Assembly (NCBI RefSeq): GCF_003143855.1
Contig: NZ_QFRK01000010.1
Coordinates: 78,208-142,207, forward strand
DNA length: 64,000 nt
Reading direction: 5' to 3'
DNA from: Streptomyces sp. NWU339
Lineage (GTDB): Bacteria > Actinomycetota > Actinomycetes > Streptomycetales > Streptomycetaceae
The notes under the pieces are model-generated. The model worked only from the letters and a program-made list of their open reading frames with translations. It did no database searches and had not been told where the DNA came from. The first letter of the stretch is position 1. Each line of letters opens with the position of its first letter. Positions 44,823 to 53,162 of the stretch are shown here, piece after piece. The position numbers and the translations under genes are program-made.

Positions 44823-45239
44823 ATGAACCGGCTGTTCGCGCGTCCGATGCCCAATTGGACCGACCGCGAGGCGGTTGCGGAGTTCGCTGCCGCCGGCGCG
44901 GAGATCCTCGGCGACGACCCCGTCGCCGCGCGCGCAATCGCTGCGCGCATCTGGGACCGCACTCCCGGCACCGCACCCCCGGTCCACATGGCCAACCAGA
45001 TGGGCATGGTGTTTTCCAGGCTCGACTGCACACCCCGCTGGCGCGAGCGCCTGCCCGAGATCGAGGCCCCCACGCTCGTCGTCCACGGCCGCCACGACCG
45101 GTTCTTCCCCGTTGGCAACGGCGAGGCGATCGCGCGCGAGATCCCTGGGGCGCGGCTGCTCGTCCTCAAGGAGGCCGCCACTGCGATCCCCGATGCGGCG
45201 GTCGGCGAGGTCACCGAGGCGATGCTCACGCTCGGATAG
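44823..45239 (+). pseudogene. Alpha/beta-hydrolase, N-terminus lost
   Basis: 138 residues equal the C-terminal half of an alpha/beta hydrolase: the acid strand P-T-L-V-V-H-G-R-H-D-R and the cap region before it. The nucleophile elbow (G-x-S-x-G) and the first half are missing. The break is at the IS6 end (44798), so the element or a deletion next to it removed the 5' part. The catalytic His position reads A-A-T-A-I-P-D, so that residue is also unclear. Confidence 0.6.
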
Positions 45240-45367
45240 AGGACGGCGGGTGCCGCGCGGGTCTGGCCTCCACGCAGCAATGGACGTCGAAGGCTCGATC
45301 CGGCCGCGCGCCCGCGATCGGCACGATTCCAACCCGAGGTTATCCGGGATGCTTCTCTCGATGGCGT

Positions 45368-45500
45368 TCTCACGTTGACAGGGTGTGGGCGGCCGGCGGC
45401 ATGCCGGGGCGTGTTGTGCCTGGCCGGTGTGCTGGATCAGGCCGCCGCGGCAAGGCCGGTGCTGCCGGTGACCTGGTCCCAGACGGCCCTGACACCTTTT
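45368..45500 (-). mobile_element. IS6-family right-end remnant
   Basis: The stretch begins with a decayed TCACGTTG end. On the minus strand it encodes V-W-D-Q-V-T-G-S-T-G, the C-terminal residues of the IS6 transposase (compare I-W-D-Q-G-T-G in the intact copy). Only the right end is left, in the same orientation as the full copies. Confidence 0.6.
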
Positions 45501-45524
45501 GCCGACGCCGTCGACGAAGGCGCG

Positions 45525-46307
45525 TCAGTGGTGGTGGCCGTGCCGGCCGAGGGTCTCCACGGGGATCGCGCCGGGGCGGGTCCACTGCGGCACGGGGCGG
45601 CTGGTCGGACCCCAGGTGGCGTTCCCGTCGGCGTCCGAGCGCCAGTACCAGCACGGGTGGCGCCCCTCGGGCCGGCCCTCGGGGTTGTCCTCCCACGCCT
45701 CACGGCGGCCGTAGGGCGTCATGTCGAGCAGGCCCAGGGACCCGTTGACCGGCTCGTTGCCGCGGCCCGTCGTGGAGTAGGTGAGGAACACGCGGTCGCC
45801 GTCGCGCAGGAAGCAGGTCAGGTGCCCCATCTCCCCGCCGACCGGCGCGTCCGTGTCGCGCACCGAGTACCAGGGCTGGGTGTAGCCCATGAACGCGACG
45901 TAGGCGGCCACCTCGTCCCATCGGCCCGTGGTCAGGACGGCGAACGAGACACCGCGGGCGTTGAGGTAGACAGCATCCTTCAGGTGCCAAGCCGTGGTGG
46001 TGCAGCCCTCGCACTGCCCCTGGTGCGGCGCGCCGTCGTACCACATGTGCTGGTAGACCACGAGCTCCTCGCGGCCCTGGAACAGGTTCAGGAACGGGAC
46101 CGGGCCGTCGGCTCCGACGACCTCGACCGCCTGGTCGAGCTCTACCATCGGCAGCCGGCGGCGGGCCGCGGCGAGGGCGTCGCCCTCGCGGGTGTGGGCC
46201 TTCTCCCGGACCAGCAGCTCGTCCCGGGCGGTCTGCCAGGTGGCCAGGTCGACGACGGGCGGGCGGCCGGGCAGCGCGGTGGTCGGGTCGTCCGGTGTGG
46301 TCGTCAT
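45525..46307 (-). CDS. DUF899 thioredoxin-like protein
   Basis: 260 residues. The family pattern includes L-L-V-R-E-K-A-H-T-R, L-N-L-F-Q-G-R-E-E-L-V-V-Y-Q-H-M and C-E-G-C-T, a thioredoxin-fold C-x-x-C-type pair. P-W-Y-S-V-R-D-T-D follows. DUF899 proteins are cytosolic and of unproven function, often annotated as dithiol-disulfide isomerase-like. It is intact although IS6 debris lies directly after its 3' end. A 12-bp palindrome precedes the start. Confidence 0.85.
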   Translation of the reverse strand: MTTTPDDPTTALPGRPPVVDLATWQTARDELLVREKAHTREGDALAAARRRLPMVELDQAVEVVGADGPVPFLNLFQGREELVVYQHMWYDGAPHQGQCEGCTTTAWHLKDAVYLNARGVSFAVLTTGRWDEVAAYVAFMGYTQPWYSVRDTDAPVGGEMGHLTCFLRDGDRVFLTYSTTGRGNEPVNGSLGLLDMTPYGRREAWEDNPEGRPEGRHPCWYWRSDADGNATWGPTSRPVPQWTRPGAIPVETLGRHGHHH

Positions 46308-46338
46308 GGTGTCCTCCGTGGTGTCTCGTGCCGGGCAG

Positions 46339-46350
46339 CGTCGTACGACG
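46339..46350. promoter_or_regulatory. 12-bp palindrome upstream of DUF899 gene
   Basis: CGTCGTACGACG is a perfect palindrome 32 bases before the DUF899 start codon, a usual position for an operator. Confidence 0.35.
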
Positions 46351-46464
46351 TCCTGGGACGCTCACCAGAACAGACCCGTGACCCGGCCGGAACTCATCGC
46401 GGCGGGGGCGCCCCGGCCGGGCCTGCACAAACTACGTCGGGCTGACGAGTTCACAGACGCGCTC

Positions 46465-46700
46465 TCACAGCTCGAACTCCAGGTGCTCCACGTCGGTGAA
46501 CGCCACCTGCAGGCCGTGGGCACGCCAGCCGCCGTCGCGGAAGTAGACCTCGCCCAGGCCTTCGGCGGCGAGGGTGCGCAGCTGCCGCTCACTGGCGCCG
46601 GCGTCCTGGGCGGCGAAGAGGCGGGCCGCGTGCTGCGGGGGCAGGGTGAGGTGGCGGATGCGGGCGTCGTCGGTGGTACCGGGCGCGGCGGTGAAGCCGA
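46465..46700 (-). pseudogene. Fragment of unknown gene, related to 264-405
   Basis: The minus frame ending at 46465 reads R-L-F-A-A-Q-D-A-G, S-E-R-Q-L-R-T-L-A, L-G-E-V-Y-F-R-D-G-G-W-R-A-H-G-L and ends L-E-F-E-L-stop. The segment with R-Q-L-R-x-L-A and G-E-V-Y-F-R-D-G-G matches the 264-405 remnant. The C-terminus looks natural, but the frame is closed by a stop near 46745 without a credible start. Family not recognised. The remaining bases of the 46308-46993 interval hold no gene I can support. Confidence 0.45.
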
Positions 46701-46993
46701 ACCGGGCCCGGGTCTCTGCCGTGATCCCAGTCGTGGCCGCGGCCTTGGCCCGAGCTGATGATCGGCGTCAAGTTTTCAGCCAGGTGCGGTGCTGCTCTTC
46801 TGCGGACCTGGGGCAGATCGAGCAGGGGCTGGAGCACGCGTTACGCACCCGGCCCGTTCCCTCAAGCACCGAGGCCCGTCTGCGGTTTCTGCTCGCGACA
46901 CACCGGCATTCCCCCCGCGCCCAACCCCCGTACGTCGGGCACCGCCCACGGCCTGTCGCCGCGGGCGTGTTGTCCCCCGGCGCGCCCGGCCGG

Positions 46994-47983
46994 TCACAGC
47001 TTCAGCAGCGCCGTCAGCAGCGGGCCGCGCATGATCTTGCCGACCTTCCTGTCATCCGGATTGTCGGGAACGGTCACCTTCACCACGGACGGCTGCCCCT
47101 CGCCCTCGTCCCCCTCAAGAACCGTCACCTCGGACCCCGCGTACTGCGACTGGCCCTCGAGCACGGCCTTGACGGTCTCGGAGACCTTCAGCGCGGACTT
47201 TTCGCTGCGGGCGACCGCGCAGACGACTCCGGAGGTGTCGTCGGCGGACCGGGCGAGCTGGCCGATCGCCAGGTGCGAGAGCTCCTTCCCGCCCCGGCGC
47301 GGGTCGATGCCGCTTTGGCGCGGTTCGATGCTCACCGAGTAGACGTCACCGAGACAGGCGACAAGCTGCCGGTACTCGGCCTTGTCGGCGAGCGCCTTGC
47401 CGTCGGCGGGGTGGAACACCCGGGTGCCCACCGGGCGGACGTGGGTGAACTCCTGGTCGGACACGGTGTAGTCATTCTGGCTGTCCTCGTCCCCGCTCCA
47501 GACCGTCGCCCCGTCCTGCTCGCGCTCCGGACGCCCTTCGGCCTTGAGTTTCTTGATGATCGACTCGGAGTCGAAGGCGCCACGCCAGTAACCGGCCATG
47601 AGCGGGGAGTCGGGCGACTGGATCCACAGCCTTTCTTCGACCTGGTCCGGGTCGATCCGGTATCTCGAGACAGCCGAGCCGCTGAGCTCGGTGGCGAACT
47701 CCGAATCGGGGAAGGGCCGGAAGTCGGCGAACCGCTCCGGGGCCTGCTTCGTCAGCTCCCGAAGCCTCGCGCTGTCCGTATACCCGACGCTCCAGGTCCC
47801 GGGCTCGGACGAGACCTTCCCGAGCGCCGCGGACAGTCCTGAAGCGTCCTCAAAGTCGGATCCCGAGCCGGAGGTGAGGGAACAGCCGGTGGTGAGCAGC
47901 AGACCGCATACGGCGGCGACGGCGGCCGATCTTCGGGCCGGAGCCCCGGCGGTACGACGGCGGCGATCAAATGATATGGACAT
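46994..47983 (-). CDS. Putative lipoprotein of unknown function
   Basis: 329 residues. A twin-arginine-rich N-terminus (R-R-R-R) and hydrophobic core lead to the lipobox L-L-T-T-G-C near residue 34, so it is likely anchored outside the membrane. The mature part is acidic and soluble with two cysteines late in the chain. Conserved-looking blocks such as W-S-V-G-Y-T-D-S-A and M-A-G-Y-W-R-G-A-F suggest a real family, but I cannot name it. Confidence 0.7.
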   Translation of the reverse strand: MSISFDRRRRTAGAPARRSAAVAAVCGLLLTTGCSLTSGSGSDFEDASGLSAALGKVSSEPGTWSVGYTDSARLRELTKQAPERFADFRPFPDSEFATELSGSAVSRYRIDPDQVEERLWIQSPDSPLMAGYWRGAFDSESIIKKLKAEGRPEREQDGATVWSGDEDSQNDYTVSDQEFTHVRPVGTRVFHPADGKALADKAEYRQLVACLGDVYSVSIEPRQSGIDPRRGGKELSHLAIGQLARSADDTSGVVCAVARSEKSALKVSETVKAVLEGQSQYAGSEVTVLEGDEGEGQPSVVKVTVPDNPDDRKVGKIMRGPLLTALLKL

Positions 47984-48116
47984 GATCGGTCAGACTATCG
48001 GAAAAGGCGGCCAGGGTGGGGATCCCCCGATTGTGCGACATCCTGCGGATTCGCCCTGGCTTTCATCTCCCGTTGCCGCAGGTCAGCCCGACAGACGGGA
48101 GCGATGGATTCGCCTA

Positions 48117-48159
48117 GATCATGATGGTTCTTCAGGAATCCTGAAGAACCATCATGATC
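48117..48159. repeat. 43-bp perfect palindrome (21-bp arms)
   Basis: Arms 48117-48137 and 48139-48159 are perfect reverse complements around one base. The composition (GATCATGATGG...) is unusually A/T-rich for this genome. It lies 134 bp upstream of the lipoprotein start and 129 bp after the small gene ending at 48289. It may be a terminator of that gene or a protein-binding site. The rest of 47984-48288 shows nothing else. Confidence 0.7.
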
Positions 48160-48288
48160 CCTACGCAGACGCACCGGCCGAGGGCGACGAGGTGCCTGGT
48201 CAGGCCCCCTGCCAAGGACCCGAGGGGGCGGCGAACTCGCGGAATGTTACACAAGCCGGGCACAGCTCGGCTGTAGCGGTGAGGACGG

Positions 48289-48495
48289 TCAGTTCTCTGA
48301 CGGGATGCGCGCGGCGATCTCCTTCGCCAGCCGGTCCGCCTCCGGCGACATCGGCCCCTCCTGCTGCGCCACCGTCAGCAGCAGCCGCAGCAGATCGTGC
48401 GCCTCCTCCAGGGTCAGCAGCGCCAGCCGCTGGGCCGTGGGATCCACCGGCGCGTACCCACTCTCCTCCGGATCGAGGTGCTCGTCGTCATCCAT
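48289..48495 (-). CDS. Small acidic protein, unknown
   Basis: 68 residues. An acidic N-terminus M-D-D-D-E-H-L-D-P-E-E-S is followed by two amphipathic helices (L-T-L-E-E-A-H-D-L-L-R-L and P-E-A-D-R-L-A-K-E-I). It starts at ATG 48495; a longer upstream in-frame start adds a basic leader that looks unlike the rest. No family recognised. Confidence 0.5.
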   Translation of the reverse strand: MDDDEHLDPEESGYAPVDPTAQRLALLTLEEAHDLLRLLLTVAQQEGPMSPEADRLAKEIAARIPSEN

Positions 48496-48763
48496 GACCA
48501 GCGCAACGACTCCCCGGGCGCCACGGTCACGCACAAGTTCTGGGGCGGCCCCACCGGGGCACGGAGCATGCGGGCCGCCCCCACCTCCGGCGTGCTGTCA
48601 GCGCACAGGGGCCCCAGAGGCCGGGCCGGCGCGTACCGCGGAACGCCCAACTCCACCACCTACACGGCAGCCGCGCCCCTCCGGGCTGCCGCGCGGCAGG
48701 ACACCCCTCACCGAAGGGCCACACGTCGGCACCAAACCGCCGCGTGATCACATCTTCTCTGCT

Positions 48764-48789
48764 GGTAGGTACTACAGGTAGTACCTACC
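48764..48789. promoter_or_regulatory. Inverted repeat, candidate operator
   Basis: GGTAGGTACTA and TAGTACCTACC are perfect 11-bp arms around a 4-base loop. It stands in an A/T-enriched spot inside an otherwise gene-free stretch and overlaps the end of an HNH nuclease remnant. Confidence 0.45.
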
Positions 48790-48940
48790 TGCGGGTGAGT
48801 TTCGGGCCTGATCTCGGTCGGCCAGCGGTCAACTTCCACCCGTGTTGTGAGGCGATCCAGTCGGCAGCGTAGGCGCATACGTGGTCCTTGGCGGGCGGCA
48901 TCCACTCGGCAGGATCCTTGTCCCCTGGGTACGGTGCGAA
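48784..48940 (-). pseudogene. HNH endonuclease (DUF1524-type) C-terminal remnant
   Basis: The minus strand reads D-K-D-P-A-E-W-M-P-P-A-K-D-H-V-C-A-Y-A-A-D-W-I and then H-G-W-K-L-T, the usual end of secreted actinobacterial HNH/DUF1524 nucleases. The catalytic half is missing and no start exists. The remaining interval to 49160 has no supported gene. Confidence 0.5.
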
Positions 48941-49160
48941 CTCAGGTGGACCACGGCAATGCGTCGCGGCTCCGAGGTCGTCGTACTACCCACGCCCGTC
49001 GCTGAGTCCGGCACGGCACTGACTGCAGCCGGCCGCCAGCGACCGGCCCGCGCCGTCGCGTTGGCGGCCGTTCGGAGGGGCGCTTAGCGTGGGAGGGACG
49101 GCGGTTCGCACGCACGTTTCAGTGCGCGCGGCCGGACCGCCCTCGACGTGGAGGACCGGG

Positions 49161-50288
49161 ATGGCATCTGTCTCCTTCCTGCTCGTGGCCGTGATCCTCA
49201 CCGCCCTGGCCTTCGACTTCACCAACGGGTTCCACGACACCGCCAACTCGATGGCCACCTCGATCGCCACCGGGGCGCTGAGCCCCCGGGTTGCCGTCGC
49301 CGTCGCGGGGGTGCTCAATCTGGCCGGAGCCTTCCTCTCCACGGAAGTGGCCAAGACGATCTCGGGCGGCATAGTCCAGGACAGCGAAGTGTCTCTGGTG
49401 ATGATCTTTGCCGGGCTGATCGGGGCGATCCTGTGGAATCTGGTCACCTGGCTCCTCGGGCTGCCCTCCAGCTCGTCCCACGCCTTGTTCGGCGGGCTGA
49501 TCGGCGCAGTGTGGGTGGGGGCCGGGGGTTCTGCGGTGCGCTTCGACGCGATCATCGAGAAGATCGTGATCCCTGCGGTTGCCTCACCGGTGGTGGCCTG
49601 CGTGATTGCGATGCTGGCCACCTACCTCGCCTATGTGATCACCCGGGGGACATCGCGCCGCGCCGTCGGGAAGGGCTTTCGCACGGGACAGATCGGGTCG
49701 GCGTCCTTGGTGGCGCTGGCGCACGGCACCAACGACGCCCAGAAGACGATGGGGGTCATCACCCTCGCACTCATCTCGAGCGGGGTGCTCGCCCATGGCG
49801 CGGGGCCGCCCTGGTGGGTGGTGCTGAGCGCGGGCCTTACGATCTCCCTGGGTACCTACATGGGCGGCTGGCGGATCATCCGGACCATGGGCAAGGGGCT
49901 CACCGACATCCAGGCCCCGCAGGGCTTCGCCGCCGAGACCAGCGCGACCGCCGTGATCCTGGCCTCGTCGCACATGGGGTTCGCGCTGTCGACCACCCAG
50001 GTGTGCACGGGCAGCATCCTCGGCGCAGGGCTGGGCCGCAGGCTGGCACACGTGCGCTGGGGCATCGCCGGGCGGATCGCGGTGTCCTGGCTGCTGACAC
50101 TGCCGGCCGCGGCCGCCGTGGGAGGCATGGCGGCGTGGGTGGCCGACCAGGGCGACGCCGGGGTGGCGCTGGTGGCGGGCGTCGCGCTGGCTGCCGCGGC
50201 AGCCTTCTACATGCTCTCGCGCCGCCGTCCGGTGAGCGCGGAGAACGTCAGCGAGGTGCCGGAACCCGCCGTCAGGTCGGCCGCCTGA
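49161..50288 (+). CDS. pit: PiT-family inorganic phosphate transporter
   Basis: 375 residues, about ten membrane helices. The two PiT signatures are present: F-T-N-G-F-H-D-T-A-N-S near residue 20 and A-H-G-T-N-D-A-Q-K-T mid-protein. They form the inverted-repeat substrate site of low-affinity metal-phosphate symporters. ATG 49161 follows GTGGAGGA, so the upstream in-frame GTG at 49089 is rejected. A small membrane protein gene follows 44 bp later. Confidence 0.92.
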   Translation: MASVSFLLVAVILTALAFDFTNGFHDTANSMATSIATGALSPRVAVAVAGVLNLAGAFLSTEVAKTISGGIVQDSEVSLVMIFAGLIGAILWNLVTWLLGLPSSSSHALFGGLIGAVWVGAGGSAVRFDAIIEKIVIPAVASPVVACVIAMLATYLAYVITRGTSRRAVGKGFRTGQIGSASLVALAHGTNDAQKTMGVITLALISSGVLAHGAGPPWWVVLSAGLTISLGTYMGGWRIIRTMGKGLTDIQAPQGFAAETSATAVILASSHMGFALSTTQVCTGSILGAGLGRRLAHVRWGIAGRIAVSWLLTLPAAAAVGGMAAWVADQGDAGVALVAGVALAAAAAFYMLSRRRPVSAENVSEVPEPAVRSAA

Positions 50289-50332
50289 GCCGGCCCGGCG
50301 GGGCGGCCCTTCGCCGAGGAAGGGGATACGGG

Positions 50333-50569
50333 ATGGACATCGACTGGGGCGCTCTTGCCGGGGTCTTCGGCGTCAGCCTCGGGGTCACGGTGGTGGTGAT
50401 CGTGATGTTCTCGCTCGGCCTGGCCGCATGGGATCGCGCCGGACACGGAGAGCCCGCCCCCGACGTGCCTAGGGGCCAGCAGAAGGTGGCGGCCGCCACG
50501 GCCGTGCTGTGCTTCGCCACCTGCCTCGCGGTCGCGGCCTACGGGATCGATCTGATCGTTCCCGTCTGA
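50333..50569 (+). CDS. Small two-helix membrane protein next to pit
   Basis: 78 residues with helices at about 8-32 (V-F-G-V-S-L-G-V-T-V-V-V-I-V) and 52-74, joined by a hydrophilic loop with P-A-P-D-V-P-R-G-Q-Q. A GGAAGGGG ribosome site precedes it. Such genes are often linked to pit in actinobacteria, so an accessory role is likely; the function is unknown. Confidence 0.7.
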   Translation: MDIDWGALAGVFGVSLGVTVVVIVMFSLGLAAWDRAGHGEPAPDVPRGQQKVAAATAVLCFATCLAVAAYGIDLIVPV

Positions 50570-50683
50570 ACCTGCTCCGGTCACCTCACTCGCCCGGTGC
50601 GCGAGGTGCCGCACACCGAGCCCGGGAGAGTGGCGGCGCCGGCAGGTGTCGGAGGCGGACTGAAGAACTGAGCAGCGTCGGAG

Positions 50684-50770
50684 GGTGCTGTCACCTTGTT
50701 GGGTACCTGAACTCCTGACGGCGCGTCGGGGCATGGCGGGCCCGCGCCCCGGGCCGGTGGCCAAGCATCA
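50684..50770 (-). mobile_element. IS6-family right-end remnant
   Basis: GGTGCTGTCACCTTGTTGGG and the following ~60 bases (through GGGGCATGGCGGGCCCGCG) match the right end of the element at 52287. No transposase follows. It is a solo end in the same orientation. Confidence 0.65.
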
Positions 50771-51602
50771 CCCACCAGTGACAAGACAACCAATGTCATT
50801 TCGTGCCCTCTGGCAGAACCCGAGACGTGAAGGCTGGGCGCCGTCCTTCTGCTCGGGCACGACCTGCCCCGTTCAGGCAGCACGCCATCGCCGTGTAGGC
50901 CGTATGCCTCACTGCCCCCCGCCAGGTGCTGGCCAGACTCAGTCTGGCGAGGACGACCGGTACGCCGACATCAGCCATCGTCGTGCCCAGCCTGCCGCCG
51001 GACGCTGCCCTCACGCACCCGTCACGGACCGTATCGGCGTGGCGAGGGCAGAACCCCTTGACCCGGGTTCCGGCAGGGATGGTCAAGGGGTTCTGCCGCC
51101 GCCTCGCTCCGCTGCACCACTACCGTCTGTGACTACCCATGCGGAACGTGCGGGCGCTGGGAGCGCGCAGCGCGGGGCCGACGGCGAGGGCGCCTGACAA
51201 GGCGCCGCCCAGGACGCCTCACCGGTCCGGTCCTGACGGGAAAACCCGCACCTCACAGGCCTGGTCAAGGGGGCCGGCCACACCGACTGCTTCCCACAGC
51301 GCCCTCTGCGGCAGTCCGCCTCGAGGAACCGGCGGCCTTCGGCGCCCGCCGCTCCTGGTCCTGGTCGCCGTCGTCGTTTCGGACTGAGGTTGCCCTACGA
51401 CTTGCGTCAGGGTCGCCCGTCCGGCACTGGCCTGGCTGTCCCGTGGCAGTGGGCCCTGAGTGCTTGCCGGGGAGGTGTGACCGGCCTCGGTTTCGTGACA
51501 GTGGACCTTGAGCACGGTGTTCCTCGCGGCTTTCGCGGTGTGGCGTGCTGTCCCGCGTAGGGTCACCGCGTCGTTGCGGTACGAGCAGAGCGAGCTGGTC
51601 AC
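50771..51602. other. Gene-free stretch with an inverted repeat
   Basis: I find no open frame with coding character in these 830 bases. A perfect 17-bp inverted repeat (51047-51063 and 51081-51097) is the only clear structure. The area probably consists of decayed mobile DNA. Confidence 0.4.
51047..51097. repeat. Inverted repeat, 17-bp perfect arms
   Basis: GGCAGAACCCCTTGACC and its exact reverse complement enclose a 17-base loop. This could be a terminator left from a lost gene, or the joined ends of a small mobile element. Confidence 0.6.
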
Positions 51603-52193
51603 GTGCACCTGGGCATCCTCGGGCAGGCGGTGGGCCTGTTCGCCGTCACCAACCTCGACGACCTCCTGCTTTTGTCCGTGCTCTTCGCCCAGGGCGCCGG
51701 ACACCGCGGCTCGACCCGCCGCATCGTGCTCGGCCAGTACCTCGGGTTCGCCGCCATCCTCGCCGCCTCGCTCAGCGGGACCTTCCTGCCCGCGGCGGTC
51801 ATCGCCTACCTCGGCCTCCTGCCGCTCGCCCTCGGCCTCAGGGCGGCCCGGCAGACGTGGAGGAACCACCGGGACGGTGCGGACGAGACCGACGGCGCGG
51901 GGAAAAAGGCCGGCCCGAGCCTGCTGGAGGTCGTACTCCTCACCGTCGCCAACGGCGGCGACAACCTCGGCGCCTATGTGCCCGTCTTCGCCACCGCCGG
52001 CCTCGGCGCCGTGAGCGCCTACGCCGTCGTCTTCCTCGTCCTGCTCGCGGTGTGGTGCTATGCGGGCCGGTTCCTCGCCACCCGCCCGGCCGTCGCCAAG
52101 GCCTTCGGCCGCTGGGGCGACCTCCTGCTCCCGGTGGTCCTCATCGCGATCGGCTTGTTCCTCCTCATCGAGGGGGGCGCCTTCGGGCTCTGA
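51603..52193 (+). CDS. cadD: CadD-family cadmium resistance transporter
   Basis: 196 residues, about five to six membrane helices. T-N-L-D-D-L-L-L-L near residue 16 and A-N-G-G-D-N-L-G-A-Y in the middle are the CadD signatures with conserved acidic residues in the membrane. The family belongs to the LysE superfamily and gives cadmium resistance. It starts at GTG and ends just before the second IS6 element. Confidence 0.85.
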   Translation: MHLGILGQAVGLFAVTNLDDLLLLSVLFAQGAGHRGSTRRIVLGQYLGFAAILAASLSGTFLPAAVIAYLGLLPLALGLRAARQTWRNHRDGADETDGAGKKAGPSLLEVVLLTVANGGDNLGAYVPVFATAGLGAVSAYAVVFLVLLAVWCYAGRFLATRPAVAKAFGRWGDLLLPVVLIAIGLFLLIEGGAFGL

Positions 52194-52286
52194 GCCGACG
52201 TCGCCGGCGTCGGCCGCTCAAACTTCGACGACACCGGCTCAGCCTCCGCTGTCACAGGAAACCGGCGCCTGACCTGCACGGTCAAG

Positions 52287-53149
52287 GGCGTTGTCACGTT
52301 GTTGAGTGCGTGACTGTCTGATGGTGTGTCGGGGCATGGCGGGCCCGCGGCCCGGGCCTGTGTTCAGGCCGTGGTAGGCAGGTTGGCAGCGCCGGTGCCC
52401 TGGTCCCAGATCGCGAAGCGGATGGTCATCTCGGCTCGGTGGTCGGGGGCGGTCATCAGATGGCGGCGGGGCCGGAAGTGCGGTGAGATGCCGCTGAACG
52501 CGGCCAGGAACCGCTGGGCTCCGCCGACGCTGCGGAAGCCTTTCATCGCGCGTTCACGCTGCCTCGTCGGCTGATGACTGTTCTCGGCCCGGTTGTTCAG
52601 GCCCTTGTGGCAGCGGTGCTCCACCGACGGCATGACCTCACGGTGGGCGGCACCACAGGAGCGCAGCTTGTCCGTGACGATCACCCGGGGCACCGTACGG
52701 GACTTCTTCAGCAGCCCGCGGAAGAACCGCCGGGCGGCGGCCTTGTCCCGCCGGTTCTGCACGAGGATGTCCAGCACGGTGCCGTCCTGGTCGACGGCCC
52801 GCCACAGGTACTTCCGCTCTCCGTTGATCTTCACGAAGACCTCGTCCAGATGCCATGTGTCCCCGGGCCGCGGCCGGCGGCGGCGCAGGCCGTTGGCGTA
52901 GGCCTGGCCGAACGTGGCGCACCAGCGGCGGACCGTCTCACAGGAGACGAGCACGCCGCGCTGCAGCATCAGCTCCTCGACCTCCCGGAACGACAGCGGG
53001 GAGCGGAAGTACAGCCACACGCAGGGGGAGATCACCTCGACCGGGTACCGGTGCCCCTGGTACGCCGGCGGCGCACTGCCCACGGACGACCCCTCCCGGC
53101 ATGACCCACCAGAAGATCATCCCACCCGGTCAATCAACGTGACAGTGCC
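52287..53149 (-). mobile_element. IS6-family insertion sequence, full length
   Basis: 863 bp with ends GGCGTTGTCACGTTG at 52287 and GGCACTGTCACGTTG (reverse complement) at 53149, one transposase inside. It has the same orientation as the copy at 43934. The two copies bracket DUF899, lipoprotein, pit and cadD genes. Confidence 0.88.
52364..53083 (-). CDS. IS6-family transposase
   Basis: 239 residues, start GTG 53083. The DDE core is complete: D in W-H-L-D-E-V-F, D in V-T-D-K-L-R and E in N-R-A-E-N-S-H. The ending W-D-Q-G-T-G-A-A-N-L-P shows the natural length of the family here. Several substitutions relative to the copy at 43843 show the two are not recent twins. Confidence 0.9.
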   Translation of the reverse strand: MGSAPPAYQGHRYPVEVISPCVWLYFRSPLSFREVEELMLQRGVLVSCETVRRWCATFGQAYANGLRRRRPRPGDTWHLDEVFVKINGERKYLWRAVDQDGTVLDILVQNRRDKAAARRFFRGLLKKSRTVPRVIVTDKLRSCGAAHREVMPSVEHRCHKGLNNRAENSHQPTRQRERAMKGFRSVGGAQRFLAAFSGISPHFRPRRHLMTAPDHRAEMTIRFAIWDQGTGAANLPTTA

Positions 53150-53162
53150 GCACCGGTCGGTG

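Noticed and set aside
50934..50950. Small palindrome GCCAGACTCAGTCTGGC
   Set aside because: Short, in gene-free DNA, with no promoter or gene nearby; expected by chance at this GC content.
43934..53149. Classic composite transposon with terminal target duplications
   Set aside because: No matching 8-bp flanking duplication is visible and solo IS6 ends inside point to stepwise cointegrate and deletion events instead.
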